Source: Eikenella exigua (lineage in GTDB: Bacteria; Pseudomonadota; Gammaproteobacteria; Burkholderiales; Neisseriaceae). From it: a stretch of 64,000 bases of DNA. A model generated the notes under the pieces. The model worked only from the letters and a program-made list of their open reading frames with translations, was not told the origin of the DNA and did not search any database. The stretch covers positions 1,550,001 through 1,614,000 of the forward strand of contig NZ_CP038018.1 in assembly GCF_008805035.1 (NCBI RefSeq), read 5' to 3'. The position numbers were made by a program, and so were the translations under genes. Positions 37,834-46,392 of the stretch are shown piece after piece; position 1 is the first letter of the stretch, and every line of letters begins with the position of its first letter.

Positions 37834-38155
37834 TTAGCCGGACTTGGGCAATGCGGCCGATAAAATCAGGGAGGAGATGGCACCGACTAAGGCAAATACC
37901 GGTCCGAATATGGGCAAGGACTCGCCTGCACCGTTATCACTAGGCAGAATAGCGAAAACAAGAAAAAACAGTGAAATGCCGGCAAAGTAAACACCGCCGT
38001 CGATTAACGCCGACAGCAGCTCGCCGGCAAACAGCATTCAGCTGACCATTTCCACAGCCCCAGGTTAATGCGAAACCGGCAACCATCAGCAACAGAACCA
38101 GCGGAAAGCCCCAAAATACCTGCATGACAGTATAGCAGCTGTAGGGGGATACCAT
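37834..38155 (-). pseudogene. Small membrane protein with probable frameshift
   Basis: Two overlapping frames. The first (from 38155) starts MVSPYSCYTVMQVFWGFP with one hydrophobic segment and runs out of hydrophobic character after WGCGNGQL. The second (38037 to 37834) starts MLFAGELLSALIDGGVYFAG and has two more segments (SLFFLVFAILP, FALVGAISSLIL). Skipping one base near 38037 joins them into a protein of about 105 residues with three segments. The second frame could instead be a separate 67-residue gene. Not recognised. Confidence 0.42.
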
Positions 38156-38272
38156 ACGCGTAAACTTTCACTCTGATGGTGTTTTATCTTGATTCATCGG
38201 CAATTCTCTTAATGTGACAAACGCACGGCTTAGTTTGGGACGAAACTCTTTCAGGTAGCCTCAACAGCGGTT

Positions 38273-38893
38273 TTAAGCAAAGCCCTGTTCTTTTAAAAAG
38301 GCATACAGCTTTTCAGCAAACAGGCGGTAACCGGCGGCATTGGCGTGAATTTGGTCAGATTTCAAATCTCGGTCACCGAGGATTTCCGACCACGCGCCGC
38401 TCATCAGGGGGAGGCGGTATTGTTCGGCTATTTCCTGGTAGAGCGGGTGGTCACTGAGTTTGCCGAACAGTGCGCCCACAGTGAAATGGGGGATGGCCAC
38501 CAGCACGGCGAGGATGTTGGCGGCCTGCACAGTTTGGATGATTTTGCCGATATTGGCGCGGGTGGTGCTTTCGGGCAGTTTGCGCAGGAAGTCGTTGCCG
38601 CCGATGCTGACGATGACGAGCTTGGGCTGTTGCCGCATGAGCCCGGGCAGGCGGGTGAGGGCATCGGCTGTGGTGTCACCGGATACGCCGCCGTTAATGA
38701 CTTTCCAGCCGGTGAGCCCGGCCAGCTGCACGGGATAAGCTGCATCGGAGGCGGCGCCGTAGCCGTAAGTGAGGGAATCGCCCAAGGCGAGCACGGTGCT
38801 GCCTTTGGGGAGGGATTGGGCACGGTTGCGGCGTTTGCCGCAGGCGGCCAGGGCGAGGATGGCGCTGCTGATGAGGAATTGTCGTCTGTTCAT
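38273..38893 (-). CDS. SGNH-family lipoprotein esterase/lysophospholipase (TesA-like)
   Basis: A 206-residue GDSL/SGNH hydrolase carried by a lipoprotein signal (MNRRQFLISSAILALAAC, lipobox LAAC). Block I is LALGDSLTYGYGA with the nucleophilic serine, block III IVSIGGNDFLR, and block V the D-IHANAAGY triad. These hydrolases cleave esters and lysophospholipids. The ATG at 38893 is chosen because the lipobox then lies at residue 18; the RR pair before it hints at Tat but is not decisive. The open frame runs further upstream through a DUS and has no homology there. Confidence 0.88.
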   Translation of the reverse strand: MNRRQFLISSAILALAACGKRRNRAQSLPKGSTVLALGDSLTYGYGAASDAAYPVQLAGLTGWKVINGGVSGDTTADALTRLPGLMRQQPKLVIVSIGGNDFLRKLPESTTRANIGKIIQTVQAANILAVLVAIPHFTVGALFGKLSDHPLYQEIAEQYRLPLMSGAWSEILGDRDLKSDQIHANAAGYRLFAEKLYAFLKEQGFA

Positions 38894-38988
38894 GGATGTG
38901 TGGGTTTCAGGTAGCCTTTTGGCAAACCTGCCGCGGGCGGAAATGGAAAACAGCCTGAAAGCCAACTTTCAGGCTGTTGTTTACCTAG

Positions 38989-39375
38989 TTAGGCAATTTC
39001 GGCGGCGTATTGCTCTGCGTTCATCAGGCTGTCTAAGTCGGCAAGGTTGACAGGCTTGATGCGGAAGAACCAGCCTTCGCCATAGGGGTCGCTGTTTACG
39101 GTTTCGGGCGCATCAGGCAAGGCTTCGTTTACGGCCACGACTTCGCCGGCAATAGGGGCATACACGTCGGAAGCGGCTTTCACTGATTCCACTACGCCGG
39201 CTTGGTCTTCGGCGGCGAGCGATGCGCCCACTTCGGGCAATTCAACGAATACGATGTCGCCCAAAAGCTCCTGTGCATGGTGGGTTACGCCCACGGTTAC
39301 GCTACCGTCGGCTTCGGCGCGCAGCCATTCGTGGCTGGAAACGTATTTAAGTTCGGCAGGAATGTTGTTGCTCAT
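38989..39375 (-). CDS. gcvH: Glycine cleavage system H protein
   Basis: The lipoyl carrier of the glycine cleavage complex, shuttling the aminomethyl group between GcvP and GcvT. The 128-residue chain has the lipoylation site [17 protein letters not shown] with Lys66. The C-terminal GWFFRIKP segment is standard. gcvT is 1.4 kb upstream on the same strand with two unrelated genes between; gcvP is not in the window. Confidence 0.97.
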   Translation of the reverse strand: MSNNIPAELKYVSSHEWLRAEADGSVTVGVTHHAQELLGDIVFVELPEVGASLAAEDQAGVVESVKAASDVYAPIAGEVVAVNEALPDAPETVNSDPYGEGWFFRIKPVNLADLDSLMNAEQYAAEIA

Positions 39376-39566
39376 GGTTTTTCTCCGGAGTTATGAAGGT
39401 GGGCTGATGTAAGGTCATTCACATTATACAGATTTGCCTGTATTGGGGTTTGCGCTGACGCAAGGCTACCTGAAAAACAGCATCTTGCACTGAGCAAATT
39501 CGTGGTGTGTGTTGAACGGGCTTACGCTTTTGCTTAGCTTCGTTGAAACTGTGCTTTCAAGTAGCC

Positions 39567-39758
39567 TTATTTATCTTGTAGGGCACGGCGGATTTTCTGG
39601 TCGGTTTTATATTGGCTCAGGGCATACACCGACCAGATGGCGGCGGGAATCCAACCGATGAGCGTGAGTTGCAACAGCAGACAGATGACGCCAGAAATGG
39701 GTTTGCCGATGGTAAAAAATTGCACCCAGGGCAGAAGCAGGGCGAGGATGAGACGCAT
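39567..39758 (-). CDS. YqaE/Pmp3-family small membrane protein
   Basis: A 63-residue protein with two membrane segments (LILALLLPWVQFFTIG and GVICLLLQLTLIGWIPAAIWSVYAL). IGWIPAAIWSVYAL is the Pmp3 (UPF0057) hallmark. Members are linked to membrane potential and stress, without a defined reaction. A repeat fragment with a degenerate DUS (CTTTCAAGTAGCC, 39553) lies just past its stop. Confidence 0.85.
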   Translation of the reverse strand: MRLILALLLPWVQFFTIGKPISGVICLLLQLTLIGWIPAAIWSVYALSQYKTDQKIRRALQDK

Positions 39759-39814
39759 AGCGGGTTTCCTTTCTTGAGTGGTGGGGTAAATCGGATATTT
39801 TCAGGTAGCCTGCA

Positions 39815-40636
39815 TTATTGCTGGGGCGGGTTCAACGCCCTTTGCAATGCCTGCTGCCTTTCGGACGGCCAGCTGGCAGTATATTTTTCTACCAATGCTT
39901 TAATCTGCGGATATTGCTTCATGTTCGAGCCGAGCGACCAGCGGGCGGCACCATAGGTTAGGATTTTTTCAGCATCTTGCTGGGTGGGGTTGGCCGGCTT
40001 TTCATCAAGCAGCTTAGCATTATCGGCCACATAATCGACGATGCGGTACACGTATTCAGGCTGGCCGGTAGCGTAGAAGCTTGCCCAGTGGATGTCGAGA
40101 GTTACCGGCGCGAGATTCAAGCGCAAGAAGCTTTCTGCGGTCAGTGTGGGAGTGGACAATACTTCTTGGTACTCAGGAGGCAGATCAAGCTGGCCAAGAC
40201 ACTTTCTGCTATCCGGTGTGCCGGAGAGTTGGAATATCAGAATAAGTTGGTTGTTCGGATGCTGCTGTCGTAATTCTTGGCACCAAGCCATGGTTTGATC
40301 CGGATGTGTTGCCAAGATTTGTGCCGCCCAAACAGATAGGTTATTGAATGGACCGGGCTTGGCTCCGGGCGTGGTCATCATTGGATCGTTCAGACCTTGA
40401 TGGAGAATGGCCAGCGCGCGCTTTAAACCGGGATCGGGAGTTTGATAATACACGGGAACGGCATCGCTCCACGACCCCTCAAGCACCACGGGCACGGAAA
40501 CGGTTTGCACTTGAGCCGGAGCTTCAGCAACAGCAGGAACAGAAACAACCGTCGGAGTAGAATTATTATCTTGCGGCGAACAGGCACTTAAACCGATAGC
40601 TGCTAACAGAAGGGGAGTCAGCTGGAGTTTGTACAT
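39815..40636 (-). CDS. Hypothetical lipoprotein
   Basis: A 273-residue protein with a lipoprotein signal (LLLAAIGLSAC, Cys near 19) and a Ser/Pro/Val-rich linker. A helical mature region (LKRALAILHQGLNDPM, WAAQILATHPDQTMAWCQEL) resembles small tetratricopeptide-like or Sel1-like repeats only vaguely. Two cysteines (AWCQEL, RKCLGQL) may form a disulfide. It lies between the gcv genes but is not a known partner. Family not recognised. Confidence 0.65.
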   Translation of the reverse strand: MYKLQLTPLLLAAIGLSACSPQDNNSTPTVVSVPAVAEAPAQVQTVSVPVVLEGSWSDAVPVYYQTPDPGLKRALAILHQGLNDPMMTTPGAKPGPFNNLSVWAAQILATHPDQTMAWCQELRQQHPNNQLILIFQLSGTPDSRKCLGQLDLPPEYQEVLSTPTLTAESFLRLNLAPVTLDIHWASFYATGQPEYVYRIVDYVADNAKLLDEKPANPTQQDAEKILTYGAARWSLGSNMKQYPQIKALVEKYTASWPSERQQALQRALNPPQQ

Positions 40637-40736
40637 ATTGAATTCTTTGATAAAAGGGCAAAACAGTTTTTTAGCTTCGTAGAAACTTCGCCCACACCTT
40701 GTGCAGACTTCTTTTGAACTACGTCAAAGAGTTGTT

Positions 40737-40780
40737 TTCAGGTAGCCTGCGTGCCCGATTGATGCAACAGGCTACCTGAA
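40737..40780. repeat. AG-eikDUS pair next to gcvT, with repeat modules
   Basis: TTCAGGTAGCCT then AGGCTACCTGAA, 14 bases beyond the gcvT stop. TTAGCTTCGTAGAAACTTCG at 40670 is the repeat module; the intervening CTACGTCAAAGAGTTG is degenerate. Confidence 0.65.
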
Positions 40781-40793
40781 AACCTAAACGCGT

Positions 40794-41894
40794 TTAATCA
40801 AACTGTTTCTGGCCATTGCGCACGAAAGGCAGTTTCAGCACGCGCACATCCACTTCTTTACCGCGAATCACCACTTTGGCAGTATTTCCTTCAAAGGTTT
40901 TGGGCACGCGGGCAATGGCGATGGATTGCTTGAGGCTGGGTGAGAACACACCGCTGGTGGTTACCCCTTTGCCCTGCGGGGTGATCACTTCCATGTGCTC
41001 GCGCAGCACGCCTCCCTTGGCCAAGAGCAGGCCGACCTGTTTCACACTCACGCCTTTTTCTTTCAGGGCCACCAGCGGGGCTTTACCGACGAAATCGCGG
41101 GCTTCGTCTTTCAAATCCACCGTCCAGGCCATGCCGGCTTCAAGCGGGCTGGTATCGTCGTCCATATCGTTGCCGTAGAGGTTCATGCCGGCTTCCATAC
41201 GCAGGGTGTCACGCGCGCCGAGGCCGCAAGGCTTCACGCCGGCCTGTTGCAATGCTTTAAAGAAAGGCTCGGCTGCGCTGCCGGGCAGAATCACTTCCAC
41301 ACCGTCTTCGCCGGTGTAGCCGGTGCGGGCTACGAACCAATCATTGCCCAAATCGGCGCTTTGGAAGGGCTTGAGGTTGTTTACAGTGTCAGCCCATTCA
41401 GGTTTCACGGTGAGTAGCTTAGCCACGGCTTGGGGGCCTTGTACGGCGAGCATAGCCAAATCGTAGCGGGGTGTAAGCTTAATGCTGAATTCGGCGCCGA
41501 TTTTTTGGAACTGGGCGGAGTCTTTTTCGCGGGTGGCGCCGTTGGATATGATGCGGTATTGCGTTTCGGCTTCGTTGCCGCGATAAACGATGAGGTCGTC
41601 GATTACTCCGCCTTGGTCGTTGAGCATGGCGGAGTAGAGGGCTTTGCCAACAAAGGCGAGTTTGGCCACGTCGTTGGCCAGCAGTTTCCGGAAAAAAGCC
41701 TTGGCTTGCTCGCCGGATACATCGGTTACGAGCATATGGGATACGTCGAACATGCCAGCATCGGTGCGTACAGCTTCGTGCTCGACGATTTGCGAGCCGT
41801 AATGGATGGGTAGCTCCCAGCCAGCAAAATCAACCAGCTTGGCGCCCGCATCTTGATGGGCTTGGTAGAAAGGGGTAGTTTTGATCGCAGGCAT
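40794..41894 (-). CDS. gcvT: Glycine cleavage system aminomethyltransferase (T protein)
   Basis: Takes the aminomethyl group from the H protein and makes 5,10-methylene-tetrahydrofolate and ammonia. The 366-residue protein starts [14 protein letters not shown]. It has MFDVSHM near 50, [12 protein letters not shown] near 195 and [22 protein letters not shown] near 235, the folate-binding signatures. The ATG at 41894 is set by homology; an in-frame extension lies in the riboswitch-like leader and would be an artefact. Probably switched on by glycine through the leader at 41931-42010. Confidence 0.96.
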   Translation of the reverse strand: MPAIKTTPFYQAHQDAGAKLVDFAGWELPIHYGSQIVEHEAVRTDAGMFDVSHMLVTDVSGEQAKAFFRKLLANDVAKLAFVGKALYSAMLNDQGGVIDDLIVYRGNEAETQYRIISNGATREKDSAQFQKIGAEFSIKLTPRYDLAMLAVQGPQAVAKLLTVKPEWADTVNNLKPFQSADLGNDWFVARTGYTGEDGVEVILPGSAAEPFFKALQQAGVKPCGLGARDTLRMEAGMNLYGNDMDDDTSPLEAGMAWTVDLKDEARDFVGKAPLVALKEKGVSVKQVGLLLAKGGVLREHMEVITPQGKGVTTSGVFSPSLKQSIAIARVPKTFEGNTAKVVIRGKEVDVRVLKLPFVRNGQKQFD

Positions 41895-41930
41895 GATTTC
41901 AGAGTCTCCATTGGGCGGTAATAGAAGTAG

Positions 41931-42010
41931 CTTCTCTAATCTGTTTCGGGTATCTGAGATTTTCAGCGAATTTGCCGATTCTTCAGTGGGCACTGTATGC
42001 TGCTCTCTGG
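41931..42010 (-). promoter_or_regulatory. Probable glycine riboswitch of gcvT
   Basis: Read on the minus strand, AGAGAGC...CACTGAAGAATCGGCAAA...AAAATCTCAGATACC...AGATTAGAG follows the order of conserved blocks of the glycine aptamer: GAGAG, CGAAGG-GCAA-type core, ATCTCAG, closing stem. It ends about 36 bases before the gcvT ATG. Only one aptamer is visible, so it would be a singlet. Several core positions differ from consensus. Confidence 0.52.
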
Positions 42011-42073
42011 ATGAAGCTGTTTCAGGCAGCCTAGCAGACAGACCGACACATAAGGGACTTGGGAAGCAAGTTT

Positions 42074-42160
42074 ACCCCCAACGGATGATTCCTCTTTAAT
42101 CATCGCAAAGAAGACCTGTATCAACTCTTGCTAAAGATGTTGCGGAATCATCCGTGGGGT
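42074..42160 (-). terminator. Long inverted repeat between sdaA and gcvT
   Basis: Arms ACCCCCAACGGATGATTCC (42074-42092) and GGAATCATCCGTGGGGT (42144-42160) differ by one bulge and enclose 51 bases. It could stop sdaA transcription or be a small miniature-transposon remnant. No T-run is evident. Confidence 0.5.
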
Positions 42161-42225
42161 ATAGGCCCCATTTAATAACCCCCAGTTATCTAGGATAGCT
42201 TCTTTAATGAAAGCAGGTTGCAATG

Positions 42226-43605
42226 TTAATTGCAGACAATCTTGATTGCCAAGCCTCCTTGTGATGTTTCGCGGTATTTGGCGTCCATATCCTTACCGGT
42301 TTCATACATGGCATCAATCACTTTGTCCAAGTCGACATATGGCGTACTGGCGCGGCGCAGAGCCATACGTGCAGCATTGATGGCTTTTACTGAACCGATG
42401 GCATTACGTTCGATGCAAGGAACCTGCACTTGGCCGCCTACTGGGTCACAGGTGAGACCAAGACTATGCTCCATGGCGATTTCTGCTGCGCTGCAAACGC
42501 GTTCGGGCGTACCGCCTAAAATTTCCGCCAACCCTGCCGCTGCCATTGAACAGGCTACGCCGACTTCGCCTTGGCAGCCTACTTCCGCTCCCGAAATAGA
42601 GGCATTCATTTTATAGAGCGATCCAATAATGCCTGCGGTGAGCAAATAGCGGTCGATGATTTCGGGGGTGAGCGGTTCGACAAATTTGTCGTAATACATC
42701 AAAACGGCAGGCACGACACCGCACGCACCGTTGGTCGGGGCAGTTACCACGCGGCCACCGGCGGCATTTTCTTCGCTTACCGCTAGAGCATACATATTTA
42801 CCCAGTCTATAATCTGCATCGGGTCGTTGCTGAGGCTTTTATTAGCAGAAAGCCAGCGGTGAAGCCCTGTGGCGCGACGGACGACTTTTAGTGGGCCTGG
42901 CAACACGCCTTCAGTTGCCAAGCCATGCTTCATGCAGTCGGACATGGTTTGCCAGATGTATTGCAGGTATTCTTCAACTGCTTCTTCGCCATGCAATGCC
43001 ACTTCATTTTGATACATCAGATTGGAAATGGACAAACCGTTGTCGTTGCAATACTTGATAATGTCTTTGGCGTTTTTATAAGGGAAGGGGACTTCAATTG
43101 TTTGTTTTTCTTCAGCGCCGAAATGCGCTTCGTCAACAATAAAACCGCCGCCGATGGAATAATAAGTTTGGCGGTAGCCTTCTTTTTCGTCTTTATCAAA
43201 GGCTGTGATAGTCATGCCGTTTTCATGCAGAGGCAAAAAATCGTTATGGAACAACATGTCTTCGGCGTATTGGAAGCGTACTTCGTGTTCGTTTAATGCC
43301 ACAGCCAGTTTGCCGCTTGCTTTAACGTTTTCAACAAAAATTGGAATCAAATCGATATCGACGTTATGCGGCAAATAACCAGCCAACCCCATAATGATGG
43401 CAGTATCCGTCCCATGACCCAAACCGGTCATGGATAATGAACCATATACGTCAATGCGGATATGCTCTATCTGCTTCAATTTGCCTTGAGCGCACAAATC
43501 GTCAATGAATTGTTTGCCTGCTTTCATCGGACCGACAGTGTGTGAGCTCGAAGGACCGACCCCAACTTTAAAAATATCGAATACACTAATCATGGCACTG
43601 CTCAC
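42226..43605 (-). CDS. sdaA: L-serine ammonia-lyase (iron-sulfur dependent)
   Basis: Deaminates L-serine to pyruvate and ammonia with a [4Fe-4S] cluster. The 459-residue single-chain form has the N-terminal beta domain ([21 protein letters not shown]) and the alpha domain with conserved cysteines ([15 protein letters not shown] near 295, [19 protein letters not shown] near 345, and [16 protein letters not shown] near 393). GC content is lower than for flanking genes, and neisserial rather than Eikenella uptake sequences lie just upstream (43654 and 43711). It sits next to the serine permease gene, so uptake and breakdown are linked. Confidence 0.97.
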   Translation of the reverse strand: MSSAMISVFDIFKVGVGPSSSHTVGPMKAGKQFIDDLCAQGKLKQIEHIRIDVYGSLSMTGLGHGTDTAIIMGLAGYLPHNVDIDLIPIFVENVKASGKLAVALNEHEVRFQYAEDMLFHNDFLPLHENGMTITAFDKDEKEGYRQTYYSIGGGFIVDEAHFGAEEKQTIEVPFPYKNAKDIIKYCNDNGLSISNLMYQNEVALHGEEAVEEYLQYIWQTMSDCMKHGLATEGVLPGPLKVVRRATGLHRWLSANKSLSNDPMQIIDWVNMYALAVSEENAAGGRVVTAPTNGACGVVPAVLMYYDKFVEPLTPEIIDRYLLTAGIIGSLYKMNASISGAEVGCQGEVGVACSMAAAGLAEILGGTPERVCSAAEIAMEHSLGLTCDPVGGQVQVPCIERNAIGSVKAINAARMALRRASTPYVDLDKVIDAMYETGKDMDAKYRETSQGGLAIKIVCN

Positions 43606-43653
43606 TTATCTTTTAGGATATGGCTTTATAAAGCCGGAATGGTATTTGTCTGA

Positions 43654-43722
43654 GAGGCCGTCTGAGAAACCTCTTGCTTCACATGACCATAAAACATTTG
43701 AACAGATGGTTTTCAGATGGCC
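43654..43722. repeat. Neisseria-type DUS pair (foreign dialect)
   Basis: AGGCCGTCTGAG (one mismatch to AGGCCGTCTGAA, the Neisseria AG-DUS) and TTTCAGATGGCCT facing it. They occupy the terminator position between sdaC and sdaA, where Eikenella DUS pairs are usual elsewhere in the window. Confidence 0.7.
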
Positions 43723-43742
43723 TGAATACGGTTACAGCTTAT

Positions 43743-45020
43743 TTAAGCAATTAGGTTATAGATAATATTGGATATTGCAATCAAGCCCATTACCACCACG
43801 AAGATATTGCTGAATTTGCCTTGGAACCGTTTCATTGCCGGTACTTTTCTGACGGCGTACATCGGCATAATGAACAGGATCATAGCAATAATGGGGCCGC
43901 CCAGCGACTCAATCAAGCCCAAGATGCTCGGATTGATGATGGCAACAACCCACAAAGTAATCAGGAAGAACAGAGCAGAGTAGAGGTTCAGTTTTTTATG
44001 ATTGATGGCAGTATCCGAGCCGGCATCGCGTTTAAGTTTGATAAACAAGCCTTCTAAACCCTCGCGCGCACCCATATAGTGGCCGAAGAAAGAGCTGGCA
44101 ATAGCTAGAAATGCAACAAACGGACCTAAATAGGAAATGTAAGGATTGTCGAATTTATTGGCGAGGAACGACAGAATCGAAATATTTTGTTCTTTTGCCA
44201 TGGCCAGCTCAGACGGCGTTAAAGTCAATACGCAACTGAACACGAACAGCATCACGAAAACCAATAACACGGTGGCAGTGCTGCGCAGGGTGTTGCTGGC
44301 ATGCTGGTCTGTTAATTCGGCATCTTGGTATTCTCGTTGTTGGGACAAAACGAAAGAAGAAATGGCCGGCGAATGGTTGAAGGAAAAAACCAACACGGGT
44401 ATCGTAATCCATAAGGTGGTTAAAAACGCGCCCGCGCTCGGAATATTGGTAAGCGAAGAAGTATTCCATTCAGGAATCAGGTATACCGATAAGATAAACA
44501 GAATAAATACCAGCGGATATACCAGCCATTCGGTTACTTTCAAAACGATACGCTCACCCAACAACAGCACACCGATTAACGAAGCAATCAAAATGAATGA
44601 CAACAAGGCCCGCGGAGGAGAGGCCATGCCAAGCTGGTTGACGAGAAAAGAGTCTACGGTATTGGTGATGCCGTTACCGTAAATCAGCAAAATGGGGAAA
44701 ATGGCAAAGAAGTAGAGCAGGGTAATTAATTTGCCGGCAGTTTTGCCGAAGTGCTCTTCTACTACTTCGGTAATATCGCTGCCGGGCTTGGCGGAAGAAA
44801 GTACAAAACGCGCCAACCCCCGATGGGCGAAATAAGTCATCGGGCCGACAATAATGGCCATGGCAACAAGCGGCCAAAATCCGCTCATGCCTGCATTGAT
44901 CGGAAGGAACAGCACACCAGCGCCCACGGCGGTGCCGAATAGGTTTAGTATCCAAACCAAGTCAAATTTATTCAATTTCGAAGAGACCGTTTGCTGGTGG
45001 CTTGAATGCTGTGATTTCAT
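43743..45020 (-). CDS. sdaC: Serine transporter (HAAAP family, SdaC-like)
   Basis: An inner-membrane H+-coupled amino-acid permease of 425 residues with eleven hydrophobic segments. It contains the family stretch [22 protein letters not shown] near residue 20 and a long run ending in [13 protein letters not shown] near 320. The ATG at 45020 has GGAGG nine bases upstream; an ATG 36 codons earlier was rejected. Lower GC than the Eikenella average. Forms a serine-use unit with sdaA, separated by foreign-type uptake sequences. Confidence 0.9.
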   Translation of the reverse strand: MKSQHSSHQQTVSSKLNKFDLVWILNLFGTAVGAGVLFLPINAGMSGFWPLVAMAIIVGPMTYFAHRGLARFVLSSAKPGSDITEVVEEHFGKTAGKLITLLYFFAIFPILLIYGNGITNTVDSFLVNQLGMASPPRALLSFILIASLIGVLLLGERIVLKVTEWLVYPLVFILFILSVYLIPEWNTSSLTNIPSAGAFLTTLWITIPVLVFSFNHSPAISSFVLSQQREYQDAELTDQHASNTLRSTATVLLVFVMLFVFSCVLTLTPSELAMAKEQNISILSFLANKFDNPYISYLGPFVAFLAIASSFFGHYMGAREGLEGLFIKLKRDAGSDTAINHKKLNLYSALFFLITLWVVAIINPSILGLIESLGGPIIAMILFIMPMYAVRKVPAMKRFQGKFSNIFVVVMGLIAISNIIYNLIA

Positions 45021-45562
45021 CTTAAAACCTCCAAATAAATGTTTTATTTCAAAAATTTTACTGAACTCAGGAATCTGTATTATCAAAAATATCAAAAGTC
45101 TATCATTATTTAGGACCGATCCTCCCAAGTCATTAATAAAAATAACAGTTGAAATGGGCTTGCAGCATTTTACCTGGGCAATTGTGCCTTTGGTGCCGTT
45201 GTTAATCTTTGTTAATAATTCTCCTGCAAACTCATCGAATTATTACCTGAAATCGGGTTTTGAGGCAAGATTTGTTTACTGAGCGTGAGGTATTTTAGTG
45301 ATTTGTAGAGCTTAGGGCCTATTGCTTCATATCGAATTCAACTAAAAATGCTCAGATATTGAATAGCTAGGTAAGATATTTCTCTATAATTGGAAATTAT
45401 AGCGGATTATTCCAACATATTTACAATATAATAATCGACCAGATATTTGCTGTGTATAGCCAGTAAACCAGCTACAAGTCGGAGTGGTTGCTTTCCTAGT
45501 TGACAGCTTGGGCTGGCACACATACAGTCTCTGCCTCAGTAGTATGATTGGATACCGAAATC
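45021..45562. promoter_or_regulatory. Divergent sdaC/lrp intergenic region
   Basis: A 542-base AT-rich stretch with no gene. It contains a perfect palindrome CTATAATT-GGA-AATTATAG (45384-45402) and further TATAAT-like sequences near 45426. This is the place where the adjacent Lrp-family protein would most likely bind. Confidence 0.4.
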
Positions 45563-46048
45563 ATGACCATATCTGTTTCGCTTGACAAAATCGACCTGAA
45601 AATAATTCAGGCCTTGCAACACAACGGCCGACTGAGCAACGTTGAACTGTCCGAACGTGTTGCTCTTTCCCCTTCTCCCTGCCTGCGCCGACTCAAGCAA
45701 TTGGAGTCCACCGGCATTATCCAGGGTTATGCTGCCTTGGTTCATCCTTCCACCGTGGCTCTCGGCCTGCAGGTGTTTATCCGCGTATCGGTGGATAAAA
45801 GCAACCATCTGCGCGATGGCTTTGCCGATTCTGTGAGCAATTGGCCGCAGGTGCTGCGCTGTTTCGCACTCACTGGCGAAACCGACTATATGCTGCACGC
45901 TTTTTTCGCCGACATGGCAAGCTTCTCCCAATTCATCCTAGACACCCTACTGGCGCACCCGGGCGTGGTGGATGCACGTTCCAGCTTTGTACTGCAGGAA
46001 GTGAAAAATTCCACCGTGCTGCCATTGGACCATTTGCAAATGGATTAG
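45563..46048 (+). CDS. Lrp/AsnC-family transcriptional regulator
   Basis: A 161-residue regulator with an N-terminal helix-turn-helix (about 8-60: LDKIDLKIIQALQHNGRLSNVEL, then RVALSPSPCLRRLKQLE) and a C-terminal RAM domain (about 68-150) that senses amino acids and forms octamers. The ATG at 45563 gives the typical length; a TTG five codons earlier is in frame. It is divergent from sdaC-sdaA, a usual arrangement for a regulator of the neighbouring amino-acid operon. Confidence 0.92.
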   Translation: MTISVSLDKIDLKIIQALQHNGRLSNVELSERVALSPSPCLRRLKQLESTGIIQGYAALVHPSTVALGLQVFIRVSVDKSNHLRDGFADSVSNWPQVLRCFALTGETDYMLHAFFADMASFSQFILDTLLAHPGVVDARSSFVLQEVKNSTVLPLDHLQMD

Positions 46049-46276
46049 GATAGTTGTTACCAGATATTAAGTGCTTAGAGAGAGTAAAACTTCAGGTAGC
46101 CTTTAGTATATGGGCTGCCTGATTTTTTTGTGCGGGCAGTTTGGATTTCAGGGAGGCTCCTTTATTGTAGCTACCTGAAAAGTTAATCTTAATTGCAGAT
46201 AGTTTCATATAGCCTTACGCGGCAGCAGGGCAGCACTATCCTACGCCACTATTCCATTTTTCCCACCCAATAAAAA

Positions 46277-46302
46277 GGCACACCGCAAAAGCGGTGTGCT
46301 TA
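46277..46302 (-). terminator. Intrinsic terminator of nrdG-nrdD
   Basis: AGCACACCGC-TTTT-GCGGTGTGCC followed by TTTTTATT on the minus strand, about 90 bases past the nrdD stop. No DUS in the stem; the stretch to 46392 otherwise holds DUS remnants (46088, 46313). Confidence 0.9.
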
Positions 46303-46392
46303 AAGTTTTCAGATAGCTCGGAGGTGGAGGAGAAGCTACCTGAAAATGCTGTCTAGCAGATTAAATCGCTATCGGCGTAATCACAGCATCCT

